NCBI GenBank assembly: GCA_902789245.1
Contig: CADAND010000006.1
Span: 39,741-103,740, forward strand
Direction of reading: 5' to 3'
Length of the DNA: 64,000 bases
DNA from: an uncultured Bacteroidia bacterium
GTDB taxonomy: Bacteria > Bacteroidota > Bacteroidia > Bacteroidales > UBA932
The position numbers were made by a program, and so were the translations under genes. The notes below the pieces were generated by a model, which made no database searches, was not told the DNA's origin, and saw only the letters and a list, made by a program, of their open reading frames with translations. Positions 19,582 through 27,382 of this stretch are shown here, in pieces (the stretch's first letter is position 1; every line of letters begins with the position of its first letter).

Positions 19582-21861
19582 TTAGGAAATCTGGCTGTAA
19601 TCTTTTACTACGTATTTCTCCTTGCGGAGTTCCCGCACCAGCGGGGCGTTCTGCGGCGCGGAGAGCGTCGGATCGGCATCCAGGACCTGCCCCGCGTAGA
19701 TGCGGGCTTCGGTGAGCAGCTGGCCGTCCTTGGCCAGCGAGGCGATGTTCAGGCTGATGGGCAGGCCGCTCTGCTGCGTGCCCTCCAGGTCGCCGGGGCC
19801 GCGCATCTTCATGTCCTGCTCGGCGATCTCGAAGCCGTCCTCCGTCTGGCACATCAGGTTCAGGCGCTGCTCGGCCTCCTTGGACGTCTTGACGTCCCTG
19901 ACCAGGATGCAATAGGACTTCTCGGCGCCGCGCCCCACGCGGCCGCGCAGCTGGTGGAGCTGGCTCAGGCCGAAGCGCTGGGCGCTCTCGATCACCATCA
20001 CGGAGGCGTTGGGCACGTCCACGCCGACCTCGATCACCGTCGTGGACACCAGGATGTTGGCGCGGCCCGCCACGAAGGCGGACATGTTGAAATTCTTCTC
20101 CTCGCTGCTCTGCTGCCCGTGGACGATGGCCACCTTGTAGTCCGGCAGCGGGAAGGCGTTGACGATCTCCTCGTAGCCCTTCTCCAGGTTCTGCAGGTCC
20201 ATCTTCTCGCTCTCGAAGATGAGCGGGAAGACCACGAAGACCTGGCGGCCGCGGGCGATCTCCGCCCGCATGAACTTGTACATCGACGCCCGGTCGTTCT
20301 GCCTGATGCACATCGTCTGGACGGGCTTGCGGCCCGGCGGCATCTCGTCGATGACCGACACGTCGAGGTCGCCGTAGAGGGTCATCGCCAGCGTCCGCGG
20401 AATAGGCGTCGCCGTCATTACGAGCACGTGCGGCGGGACCCGGTCGGCCTGGTCGGCAGAGGCCTGTCTCGGAAAACCGTGGCCACCCATGGCCTCGTAA
20501 ATGGGGGGGACCCGCTGCTCCGCAGTGGGGGGGATGAGCGTAGCGAAGTTTTCGGGGACAGGGCCTCTGCCGACCAGCGGCCCTTTCGACCAGAGCTTCG
20601 AACGCTGCTCGACGCCGAAGCGGTGCTGCTCGTCAATGACGGCGAGGCCCAGGTTGCGGAAGACGACGTTGTCCTCCAGCAGCGCGTGCGTGCCGACGAT
20701 GATGCCCAGCGAGCCGTCCTCGAGGGCGGCGTGGATGGCGCGCCGCTCCTTCTGCGTCGTGCTGCCGGTCAGCAGCGCACACTGCACGGCAGTGGGCTTG
20801 AGATATTTCTGGATATTGGCGTAGTGCTGCTGCGCAAGCACCTCGGTCGGCGCCATGATACAGGTCTGGTAGCCGTTGCCGATGGCCAGCAGGCAGCTCA
20901 GCACGGCCACCATCGTCTTGCCGGAACCCACGTCGCCCTGCAGCAGGCGGTTCATCTGGTGCCCGCTGGTCAGGTCGGCGCGGATCTCCTTGATCACGCG
21001 CTGCTGCGCACCCGTCAGCGAATACGGGAGGGCGTTGTAGCACGCGTGGAAGTCCGGCCCCACCTTGGGCATCAGCAGGCCGCGCTCGCCGCGCGAACGG
21101 ACATATTTCTGCTTCAGCAGCGAGAGCTGCAGGAAGAAGAGCTCCTCGAACTTGAGGCGGTAGGTCGCCTTCTGGAGAGCGTAGGAGTCCTTCGGGAAAT
21201 GGATGTTCTTGAGCGCGTACGGCAGCGAGACGAGCCCGCGGTCGCGCAGGATGTACTCCGGCAGCGTCTCCACTACCTCCGGCAGGCAGAGCGACAGGGC
21301 GGCCGCCTGGAGCTTGCACATCACCTTGCCGGTGATGCCGCCCGTCTTGAGCTTCTCCGTGCTCGGATACACGCCCGTCAGCGCGCCCTGCGAGAGGGCG
21401 CCGTCCTGCGGCACGTCCACCTCGGGATGGACGATGTTCATGCGCGTACCGAAGGCCTGCGGCTTGCCGAAGAAGAGGAAGGTGGCGCCGGGCACCAGCC
21501 GCTGGTAGTTCCACTTGATCCCCTTGAAAAACACCATCTCCATGCGCCCGGAGGCGTCTTCGACCATGACCGACAGGCGCTTGCAGGCGCCGAAATGGAT
21601 GGGATTGTCGTCCTGGGAGACGATGGATCCGGAGGGGCCGTAGAGGGTGCGGGTCAGGACCGTGGCCTGCAGCTGGACGAAGGCGAGGTCGGGCGCCACC
21701 TGCGCGATGGGCGTGATCCCGCTGCGGTCGATGTAGCGGAACGGGTACAGGTGGATGAGGTCCGAGAGGGTCTCGATCCCGAGCTCGCGCCGCAGGAGCT
21801 CGGCCCGCTTGGGACCGACCCCGGCGAGGTACTGTATGCTGCTGTCCAGTTCCTTGGCCAT
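19582..21861 (-). CDS. recG: ATP-dependent DNA helicase RecG, carrying an in-frame palindromic insertion
   Basis: This 759-residue protein remodels stalled replication forks and branched DNA. It has the N-terminal wedge/OB domain (about 1-250), Walker A (LLQGDVGSGKTMVA), motif II (VIDEQHRFGVEQR), motif III (MTATPIPRTLAM) and the C-terminal helicase and TRG regions. Residues about 430-471, between motifs II and III, are a Pro/Gly-rich insertion (GPVPENFATLIPPTAEQR and following). It is encoded by a 125-bp palindromic repeat with no stop in this frame. Other RecG proteins join KLW.K almost directly to PPHVLVMTATP, so the protein is about 40 residues longer than expected. The start at 21861 gives the conserved N-terminus; a -7 box ends 5 bases upstream of it, so the mRNA is probably leaderless. 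Confidence 0.93.
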   Translation of the reverse strand: MAKELDSSIQYLAGVGPKRAELLRRELGIETLSDLIHLYPFRYIDRSGITPIAQVAPDLAFVQLQATVLTRTLYGPSGSIVSQDDNPIHFGACKRLSVMVEDASGRMEMVFFKGIKWNYQRLVPGATFLFFGKPQAFGTRMNIVHPEVDVPQDGALSQGALTGVYPSTEKLKTGGITGKVMCKLQAAALSLCLPEVVETLPEYILRDRGLVSLPYALKNIHFPKDSYALQKATYRLKFEELFFLQLSLLKQKYVRSRGERGLLMPKVGPDFHACYNALPYSLTGAQQRVIKEIRADLTSGHQMNRLLQGDVGSGKTMVAVLSCLLAIGNGYQTCIMAPTEVLAQQHYANIQKYLKPTAVQCALLTGSTTQKERRAIHAALEDGSLGIIVGTHALLEDNVVFRNLGLAVIDEQHRFGVEQRSKLWSKGPLVGRGPVPENFATLIPPTAEQRVPPIYEAMGGHGFPRQASADQADRVPPHVLVMTATPIPRTLAMTLYGDLDVSVIDEMPPGRKPVQTMCIRQNDRASMYKFMRAEIARGRQVFVVFPLIFESEKMDLQNLEKGYEEIVNAFPLPDYKVAIVHGQQSSEEKNFNMSAFVAGRANILVSTTVIEVGVDVPNASVMVIESAQRFGLSQLHQLRGRVGRGAEKSYCILVRDVKTSKEAEQRLNLMCQTEDGFEIAEQDMKMRGPGDLEGTQQSGLPISLNIASLAKDGQLLTEARIYAGQVLDADPTLSAPQNAPLVRELRKEKYVVKDYSQIS
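20451..20575 (+). repeat. 125-bp palindromic element inserted in frame in recG
   Basis: The outer arms GGTCGGCAGAGGCCTGTC (20451-20468) and its near-complement (20557-20575) pair over 18 bases with one bulged C. Inside are the hairpin GGCCA-CCCA-TGGCC, the core TCGTAAATGGGGGGG, the hairpin CCCGCTGC-TCC-GCAGTGGG, then GGGATGAG and a small GC-GTA-GC hairpin. The core and hairpin order match the element in uvrD. Oriented by the core, it is antisense to recG, yet remains open in the recG frame. No transposase or obvious target duplication is visible. Confidence 0.8.
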
Positions 21862-21866
21862 ACCCA

Positions 21867-21874
21867 CAAATATA
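21867..21874 (-). promoter_or_regulatory. -7 element of recG, 5 bases from the ATG
   Basis: TATATTTG on the minus strand is followed by TGGGT and then the recG ATG. Confidence 0.65.
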
Positions 21875-21897
21875 CGAAAAACCGGCCGAAAAATTAT

Positions 21898-21905
21898 TAT
21901 CTTTG
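21898..21905 (+). promoter_or_regulatory. -7 element of the S9 peptidase
   Basis: TATCTTTG is an exact consensus match and is divergent from the recG box. An in-frame upstream start at 21903 lies inside the box, so the ATG at 21933 is used. Confidence 0.65.
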
Positions 21906-21932
21906 TATTTCCAATACAAAAGACCCTCAAGC

Positions 21933-24152
21933 ATGAAACGTGCATTCATCGCATTAACCTGTCTCATTATGGCAATCAGTTGTGCTAAGAAAACCGACGA
22001 GAGCGGCTACATAGGTCCGTCCGACATCCAGATCGAGGACGGCGTGATGACCCCCGAGACGCTGCTCGCGTTCGGACGCCTGTCCGACCCGCAGCTCTCC
22101 CCCGACGGCAGCCGCATCCTCTATGGTGTTTCCTATACCGACGTCGCGCAGAACCGAAGCTGCCGCAACCTCTTCCTCTGCGAGCCCGACGGCTCCGGCA
22201 AGGTCCAGCTGACGCGCTACGCCAAGAGCGTCAGCTGCGCACGCTGGGCGCTGGACGGGCAGAGCATCTTCTTCCTGCAGGACGGCCAGCTCTGGAAGGC
22301 CCCGCTGAAGGGCAACCAACTCGGCAAGCGCGAGCAGCTGAGCGACGTCCCCAACGGGATCAGCGACTTCAAGCTCTCCCCGGACCAGCAGCAGGTGATC
22401 TACGTCAGCAGCATCAAGAACACGGCCCTGCAGCAGCCCGCCGACACCTACGAGGACCTCGACAAGGCGCAGGCCTACGCCACCGAGGACCTGATGTACC
22501 GCCACTGGGACCACTGGGTGACCGACGTGCCGCGCAGCTACGTAGCTCCGCTCGGCAGGAAGATGATCACCCCGGAAAACTCCGTGGACATCCTCGACAC
22601 CGAAGAGCTCTTCGAGCTGCCCACCGAGCCGTTCGGCGGCGCGGAGCAGCTGGACTGGGCCCCGGACAACCGCCACATCGTCTATTCCTGCCGCAAGAAG
22701 GTGGGCAAGCAGTACGCCTTCAGCACCAACACCGGCATCTATATTTATGACACCCTGACCGGCGCCACCGTCGAAGTCAAGACGGACGGCGGCTACGACA
22801 CCAACCCCATCTGGAGCGCCGACGGCAAGCACATCGCCTGGGTCTCCATGGCCCGCGACGGCTATGAGGCGGACCGGCAGCGGCTGTTCGTCGCCGACGT
22901 CGAACTGGTTGACATCGAGGACGGACAGAACTCCGGCGTCCAGGTCCTGAGCATGCGCGAACTGCTGCCGGCCTTCGACCACGACGTGGCCGACCCGGTC
23001 TGGCACGGCGACGACGAGATCTTCTTCAACGCCCTCGTAGGCGAAGGCATCCAGGCGCTCTACTGCGCCGACCTGACGGGCGACGTGCAGCGCATCACCC
23101 AGCCCGGCTGGAACTTCGACTTTTTCTCCCCCTTCGCCATCATCGACCGCGCCAGCAGCGTGGAACTGCTGACTTCCTACTACTGCATGAAGTTCCCGAC
23201 CGAGCTGGTGTCCATCAACATCACCGCCTACGGCGTGACCTACAACCAGATCACCCGCGAGAACGAGCGCATCATCTCCCAGCTCGCCGACGTCAAGGAC
23301 GAGCGCGTGTTCGTGGAGACAGTCGACTACCAGAAGATGCTCTGCTGGGTGCTCTATCCCCCGCAGTTCGACCCGGCCAAGAAGTATCCGGCCATCGAAA
23401 TCGTGCTCGGAGGCCCGCAGGGCAGCAATTCCCAGGATTGGAGCTACCGCTGGTGCTACCGCCTGATGGCCCAGCAGGGCTACATCGTCATCCTCCCGAA
23501 CCGCCGCGGCACCACCGCCTTCGGCCAGGCTTGGAAAGAGCAGATCTCCGGCGACTACCCCGGCCTCAACATGCAGGACTACCTGAGCGCCGGCCGCTAC
23601 ATCAAGAGTCAGCCCTACGTGAGCAAGCTCGCCTGCGTGGGCGCCTCCTACGGCGGCTACTCCGCCTACATGCTGGAGGGCATGCACGGCAACCTGTTCG
23701 ACTGCTTCATCGCGCACGCCGGCATCTTCGACGAGAAGCAGCTGTGGTACACCACGGAAGAGATGTGGTTCGCCAACTGGGACAACGGCGGCCTGACCCA
23801 GTACGCCTACACCCCAGGCCAGACGGGCCCTTCCTACGACGGCGTCACCTTCGGCGGCATGCAGCAGGCCGGCGCGCCTTACGCCATGACGTCGAAGGCC
23901 CAGCGCCACTACGCCAACTCCCCGTCCTCGATGGTTACGAAGTGGCACACCCCGATCCTCTGCATCCACGGCATGATGGACTACCGCATCCCCTATGAGC
24001 AGGGCATGGCGGCCTTCAATGCTGCGCAGATGATGGGTGTCCCCTCGAAACTGGTGGTCTTCCCGGAGGAGAACCACTGGATCCTCCAGCCGCAGAACTC
24101 CCTGTACTGGTACCGCGTCTTCTTCGACTGGCTCGACCGCTGGATGAAGTAG
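21933..24152 (+). CDS. S9-family prolyl-oligopeptidase-type serine peptidase, lipoprotein
   Basis: This 739-residue protein begins with a lipoprotein signal (ALTCLIMAISC). An N-terminal seven-bladed propeller of TolB-like repeats (RLSDPQLSPDGSRILY, LDWAPDNRHIVYSCRK, YDTNPIWSADGKHIAWVS) gates a C-terminal alpha/beta hydrolase. The triad is Ser572 in GASYGGY, Asp683 in HGMMDYRIP and His715 in EENHW. The family cleaves oligopeptides, often at dipeptidyl or acylaminoacyl N-termini. As a lipoprotein it acts at the periplasmic or outer-membrane face, probably in peptide scavenging. It is monocistronic and ends 6 bases from the convergent thioesterase stop. Confidence 0.92.
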   Translation: MKRAFIALTCLIMAISCAKKTDESGYIGPSDIQIEDGVMTPETLLAFGRLSDPQLSPDGSRILYGVSYTDVAQNRSCRNLFLCEPDGSGKVQLTRYAKSVSCARWALDGQSIFFLQDGQLWKAPLKGNQLGKREQLSDVPNGISDFKLSPDQQQVIYVSSIKNTALQQPADTYEDLDKAQAYATEDLMYRHWDHWVTDVPRSYVAPLGRKMITPENSVDILDTEELFELPTEPFGGAEQLDWAPDNRHIVYSCRKKVGKQYAFSTNTGIYIYDTLTGATVEVKTDGGYDTNPIWSADGKHIAWVSMARDGYEADRQRLFVADVELVDIEDGQNSGVQVLSMRELLPAFDHDVADPVWHGDDEIFFNALVGEGIQALYCADLTGDVQRITQPGWNFDFFSPFAIIDRASSVELLTSYYCMKFPTELVSINITAYGVTYNQITRENERIISQLADVKDERVFVETVDYQKMLCWVLYPPQFDPAKKYPAIEIVLGGPQGSNSQDWSYRWCYRLMAQQGYIVILPNRRGTTAFGQAWKEQISGDYPGLNMQDYLSAGRYIKSQPYVSKLACVGASYGGYSAYMLEGMHGNLFDCFIAHAGIFDEKQLWYTTEEMWFANWDNGGLTQYAYTPGQTGPSYDGVTFGGMQQAGAPYAMTSKAQRHYANSPSSMVTKWHTPILCIHGMMDYRIPYEQGMAAFNAAQMMGVPSKLVVFPEENHWILQPQNSLYWYRVFFDWLDRWMK

Positions 24153-24158
24153 CTGCTG

Positions 24159-24914
24159 CTACTGCTCGAAGAGCAGTTTCTCGATGAATACCTGATGATC
24201 CTCGACGCGCCCCTCGATGATGTGGGCGCCGTCGGGGTCCAGGGTGTGCCAGAGCTCGACGGTCTCGCCGGGCCGGGCCTCGCGGTTGAAATTGATGGTC
24301 AGCTCTTTGAGCATCCTCTCATGGACCAGCTCCTCCGGCAGGGCGTCCATCGCCCAGACGGTGTACCGGACGTTGTTGGCGTGCTGGTTGTAGTCGATGT
24401 CGGACCAGCGGACCGTGTGCCTGTCCAGCAGTTCCAGAGCGGCGCCGCGCGGCACCACCACCTTGCCCGCAGGGGCTTCGATGGCAAAGTCGGGGCTCTG
24501 CGGATCCATCGAGGTGAACTCCGACAGGAAGTCGGGCCGGACCAGGCGCCGCTCCTCGATGTTCATCACCACCCAGGAGCTGGTGGAGTTGACCGCCGGC
24601 TTGCCGTCGGCGCCCAGGATCTGGTAGTCACGCAGGAAGAACAGCCCCTGCATCCCCTTGTGCCAGGTCAGCACCCGGCAGGATTCCTTGTGCATCACGG
24701 GACGCTCGAAGCGGACGTGCTGCCGCGCCAGGACCCAGGTGCAGCCATAGGGGCCGAGCTGTTCGTCGCCGAAATTCAGTTTGTCTGCGCCGTACACGGC
24801 CATGTGCTGGGCCATGTCGAGGAAGGCGGCGGGGCGCAGGATATGCCGCCGGTCCACCTGGTAGCAGGTGGCAGTGAAGTCTTCGTAAAACTTATCTTTC
24901 AGGTAGTCCGTCAT
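24159..24914 (-). CDS. Acyl-ACP thioesterase family protein
   Basis: This 251-residue cytosolic protein has the double hot-dog fold of PF01643-type acyl-ACP thioesterases. The first hot-dog carries YQVDRRHILRPAAFLDMAQ and TWVLARQHVRFERPV. The second carries SDIDYNQHANNVRYTVW, which matches the conserved D.NxHxNNxxY active-site region. The family releases fatty acids from acyl carrier protein; chain-length preference cannot be told. Its start overlaps the end of the NIF3 gene by 23 bases, so the two are co-transcribed. Confidence 0.87.
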   Translation of the reverse strand: MTDYLKDKFYEDFTATCYQVDRRHILRPAAFLDMAQHMAVYGADKLNFGDEQLGPYGCTWVLARQHVRFERPVMHKESCRVLTWHKGMQGLFFLRDYQILGADGKPAVNSTSSWVVMNIEERRLVRPDFLSEFTSMDPQSPDFAIEAPAGKVVVPRGAALELLDRHTVRWSDIDYNQHANNVRYTVWAMDALPEELVHERMLKELTINFNREARPGETVELWHTLDPDGAHIIEGRVEDHQVFIEKLLFEQ

Positions 24915-25686
24915 AGCAAATCGGGTTGGTGTCGAGCTCGGTCTTGACGACCTCGACGCCAGGACAGTTCACCTGCAGGTACTCCTGCAGCAGGTCCTGG
25001 GTATATTGTTCGCTCTGGTAGTGGCCGAGCTCCGCGAGGAGCATGCCGGCGGTCTCGAAATAGTCGTGGTAGTGGAATTCGCCGCTGAGGAAGCAGTCGG
25101 CGCCGGCGCGGATGGCGTCGCGCAGCAGGAAGGCGCCGGCACCGCCGCACAGGGCCACACGCCGGATCTCCCGCCCGTCGAGGGCGGAATGGCGCAGGCA
25201 CTGCACGCCGAAGCTGCGCTTCACGCGGGCGAAGAAGTCCGCGTCGCGCTCCGGCTGCGGCAGTTCGCCGACCAGGCCGGAGCCGGCGTCCTCCCCTTCC
25301 AGGGGCGAAAGCCAGCGGAGTTCCTGCAAGCCGAGCAAAGCGGCAATCCTGTGGTTCACCCCACCGGGGGCGTTGTCCAGGCTGGTGTGGGCGGAATAGA
25401 TGGAGACGCCGGCAGAGAGGGCCTTGACCACGCAGCGCTGCTGGTAGGTGGCGTCAGAGACCTGGCGGAGCGCCTTGAATAGCAGCGGATGATGCGAAAC
25501 AATTAAGTTACATTTCTTCGTAACCGCCTCTTCCACAACAGCTTCCGTGACATCCAGGCAGACCAGCACACGGCTGACTTCCGCATCCGGGAAACCGACC
25601 TGCAGACCCGAGTTGTCCCACTCGTCCTGCAGCTTCAGGGGCGCCAGCCGCTCCAGCGCGGCGATGATTTCTCGCAGTTTTGCCAT
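24892..25686 (-). CDS. NIF3 / YbgI-family dinuclear-metal protein
   Basis: This 264-residue protein has the paired metal-binding motifs of the family: LIVSHHPLLF near residue 65, YSAHTSLDN near 100 and GEFHYHDYF near 215. The family was once annotated GTP cyclohydrolase I type 2; its real substrate is uncertain. The start is the ATG at 25686 (MAKLREII), 22 bases after a -7 box. A GTG three codons upstream is possible but less likely. It heads a two-gene unit with the thioesterase. Confidence 0.88.
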   Translation of the reverse strand: MAKLREIIAALERLAPLKLQDEWDNSGLQVGFPDAEVSRVLVCLDVTEAVVEEAVTKKCNLIVSHHPLLFKALRQVSDATYQQRCVVKALSAGVSIYSAHTSLDNAPGGVNHRIAALLGLQELRWLSPLEGEDAGSGLVGELPQPERDADFFARVKRSFGVQCLRHSALDGREIRRVALCGGAGAFLLRDAIRAGADCFLSGEFHYHDYFETAGMLLAELGHYQSEQYTQDLLQEYLQVNCPGVEVVKTELDTNPICYDGLPER

Positions 25687-25708
25687 ACGCTTCACGTTTT
25701 TGCAAACG

Positions 25709-25716
25709 CGAAGGTA
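25709..25716 (-). promoter_or_regulatory. -7 element (TACCTTCG) of the NIF3-thioesterase unit
   Basis: A one-base TTCG variant of TAnnTTTG, with a leader of about 17 bases. Confidence 0.5.
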
Positions 25717-25783
25717 CGCAAATTATTCCAGATAGCGCGCGCGAAGGGTCCGGATATCCTCGTCGGTGAGCCCGATCGGGGTT

Positions 25784-26644
25784 TTATACGATACAATCCT
25801 TGATCAGACGCCGGAGCATCATGCTGAAGAAAATCTTCTCCGGCATGCTGGGAGGTATGAACTCATAACGGACCACCAGGTCCATGGCGGCGTAGCAGCG
25901 GGCCTGGGTGTCGAATGCCGCGTGCTCCTCCTGGCCGGCGTAGGCCTTGGCGAAGGCATCCCAGAAGCGGCGCAGCTGCGCCTCGTCCATGTGGAAGATG
26001 CCCTGCACCTGCTTCAGGGGAGCATAGTAACTGCAGATCAGATACAGATGGCCGATGTCGAACATCGGACTGCCGTAGCCGAAACGCTCCAGGTCGATCC
26101 AGTAGAAGCGATCGTCCGAAAGAATCAGATTGCCCATATTGAGGTCGCCGTGGCTGCAGGTCGTGACCTCCGGGATGGTCTCGGCGAACGCACGCAGGAG
26201 GATGCGGTTCTTCTCCCCGATGAACTGCACCTTGTCCATCGCCCGCATCAGCTGCACCTTCCGGTTGGGGAAGAAATCCGTATTGCAGGGCGTCTCGGAG
26301 AGGATTTTGAACTTTTCGCACAGCAGCCGGGCCATCTCCTCCGTACGGCCGGGATCGTCGGCGCAGATGCGCGCGAGGGACCGCTTCTGCCGGACGCGCT
26401 CGGAGAGGGTGCCGTAGGCGTCCCCGACGCAGACCATCTCATGCATCCGGGGGGTCGGAATGCCCAGGCCCTCCACGGCCTTGGACACTTCGAATTCGTG
26501 CCGGACAAATACCTCCGTGCAGAGCCCCGGTCTGTTGACCTTCAGGATAACGTCCGGTTCGGACTGATTCGCGTAGACGCTGCCGTTTCCGCCCTCGCCT
26601 ACCTTAGACCAGGTGCGGATGTCGATGCTTCTGTATTCGCTCAT
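25784..26644 (-). CDS. Aminoglycoside/choline-kinase-like phosphotransferase (TIGR02172-like)
   Basis: This 286-residue protein has the kinase-like APH fold. The Gly-rich loop is GEGGNGSVYAN. The catalytic Brenner motif is SHGDLNMGNLIL and the metal-binding Asp is in YWIDLERFGYG. The C-terminal DIGHLYLIC segment and overall layout resemble the TIGR02172 paralogue family, named for Fibrobacter, which also occurs in gut anaerobes. The small-molecule substrate is unknown; antibiotic resistance should not be assumed. It is transcribed alone, from a promoter that abuts the terminator of the upstream gene. Confidence 0.82.
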   Translation of the reverse strand: MSEYRSIDIRTWSKVGEGGNGSVYANQSEPDVILKVNRPGLCTEVFVRHEFEVSKAVEGLGIPTPRMHEMVCVGDAYGTLSERVRQKRSLARICADDPGRTEEMARLLCEKFKILSETPCNTDFFPNRKVQLMRAMDKVQFIGEKNRILLRAFAETIPEVTTCSHGDLNMGNLILSDDRFYWIDLERFGYGSPMFDIGHLYLICSYYAPLKQVQGIFHMDEAQLRRFWDAFAKAYAGQEEHAAFDTQARCYAAMDLVVRYEFIPPSMPEKIFFSMMLRRLIKDCIV

Positions 26645-26671
26645 ACGAATAATAGTAGTATCATGTTTCTA

Positions 26672-26679
26672 CAAATATA
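26672..26679 (-). promoter_or_regulatory. -7 element of the APH-like kinase
   Basis: TATATTTG on the minus strand is an exact consensus match. It directly follows the T-run of the upstream terminator. Confidence 0.65.
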
Positions 26680-26707
26680 TAAAAAAATCCCGGGTTGCCC
26701 CGGGATT
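26680..26707 (-). terminator. Intrinsic terminator of the outer-membrane barrel gene
   Basis: AATCCCGGG and CCCGGGATT pair around a 4-base loop. On the minus strand a run of Ts follows and leads straight into the next promoter box. Confidence 0.85.
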
Positions 26708-26737
26708 CCTTATATTTCCTTTTGATACGTCCCTGGA

Positions 26738-27328
26738 CTAGAGATAGTATCTCCAGCAGAGGGAACCGGAGTTCAGGCTGAACGAGAAGTAATTGCTCCT
26801 GTCGATGACATCGGCACCGTCCTTGTACTTGAAGTTCTCGTAGTACAGCTCGCCGAGCGCGAGCCCGATGGCCATCCTGGCATTCACCCGGATTTCGAAA
26901 TAGATCGGGTAAAGATACGTGTAGAAGCCGTTGTACTTGCCGTTGACGAGGACCGTGGAAGGAGTCTTGTACTTGAAAGAGCCCAGCTCAAAGCCGACGC
27001 CGAGTTCCGGGGTGTAGTAGATGTTGTCCGCCAGCTTGAAATAGTAAGCGACATTCGGATTGAAGTAGACACCGATGTTGTTCTGCTTCAGGTTTTCAGT
27101 GCCCACCTTGCTGAGAACCGTGGAGCTGAAAGGCAGACCCACGGCAAACGACGTGCGCAAGTTGTCGACTACGAAATAGCCGAACTCAGCCTGGAGGTTG
27201 AGAGAGGCGGACGGGATGGTGGAGAAATTGAACCCGGCATAAAAGGAGACGCTCTTGTCGCCCTGCTGCTGGGCCGAAAGGCTCACGCATGCGGTGAGGG
27301 CCAGGAGAACACAAAGAATACGTTTCAT
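26738..27328 (-). CDS. Small outer-membrane beta-barrel protein
   Basis: This 196-residue protein has a signal peptide (CVLLALTACVSLSAQQ). The mature part is a series of alternating amphipathic strands rich in Tyr, Phe, Gly and Asn (VSFYAGFNFS, GVYFNPNVAYYFK, IYYTPELGVGFELG), ending in a cluster of aromatics (CWRYYL). This fits an eight-stranded OmpA- or OmpW-like barrel of the kind common in Bacteroidota. No ligand can be inferred. It is monocistronic with its own promoter and terminator. Confidence 0.75.
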   Translation of the reverse strand: MKRILCVLLALTACVSLSAQQQGDKSVSFYAGFNFSTIPSASLNLQAEFGYFVVDNLRTSFAVGLPFSSTVLSKVGTENLKQNNIGVYFNPNVAYYFKLADNIYYTPELGVGFELGSFKYKTPSTVLVNGKYNGFYTYLYPIYFEIRVNARMAIGLALGELYYENFKYKDGADVIDRSNYFSFSLNSGSLCWRYYL

Positions 27329-27354
27329 AAGTTAATAATTTTGGATGGGTACGG

Positions 27355-27362
27355 CAAAGATA
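27355..27362 (-). promoter_or_regulatory. -7 element of the outer-membrane barrel gene
   Basis: TATCTTTG on the minus strand is an exact consensus match, with a leader of about 20 bases. Confidence 0.65.
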
Positions 27363-27382
27363 GGAATTCTTTTTCAATTATC

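Noticed and set aside
20451-20575. Assembly artefact or insertion sequence in recG
   Set aside because: The reading frame is kept, the structure matches a second independent copy in uvrD, and there is no transposase or terminal-repeat pair of an IS.
25784-26644. Aminoglycoside resistance gene
   Set aside because: Only the general APH/choline-kinase catalytic motifs are present; the layout fits a housekeeping-like paralogue family of gut anaerobes and there is no mobile context.
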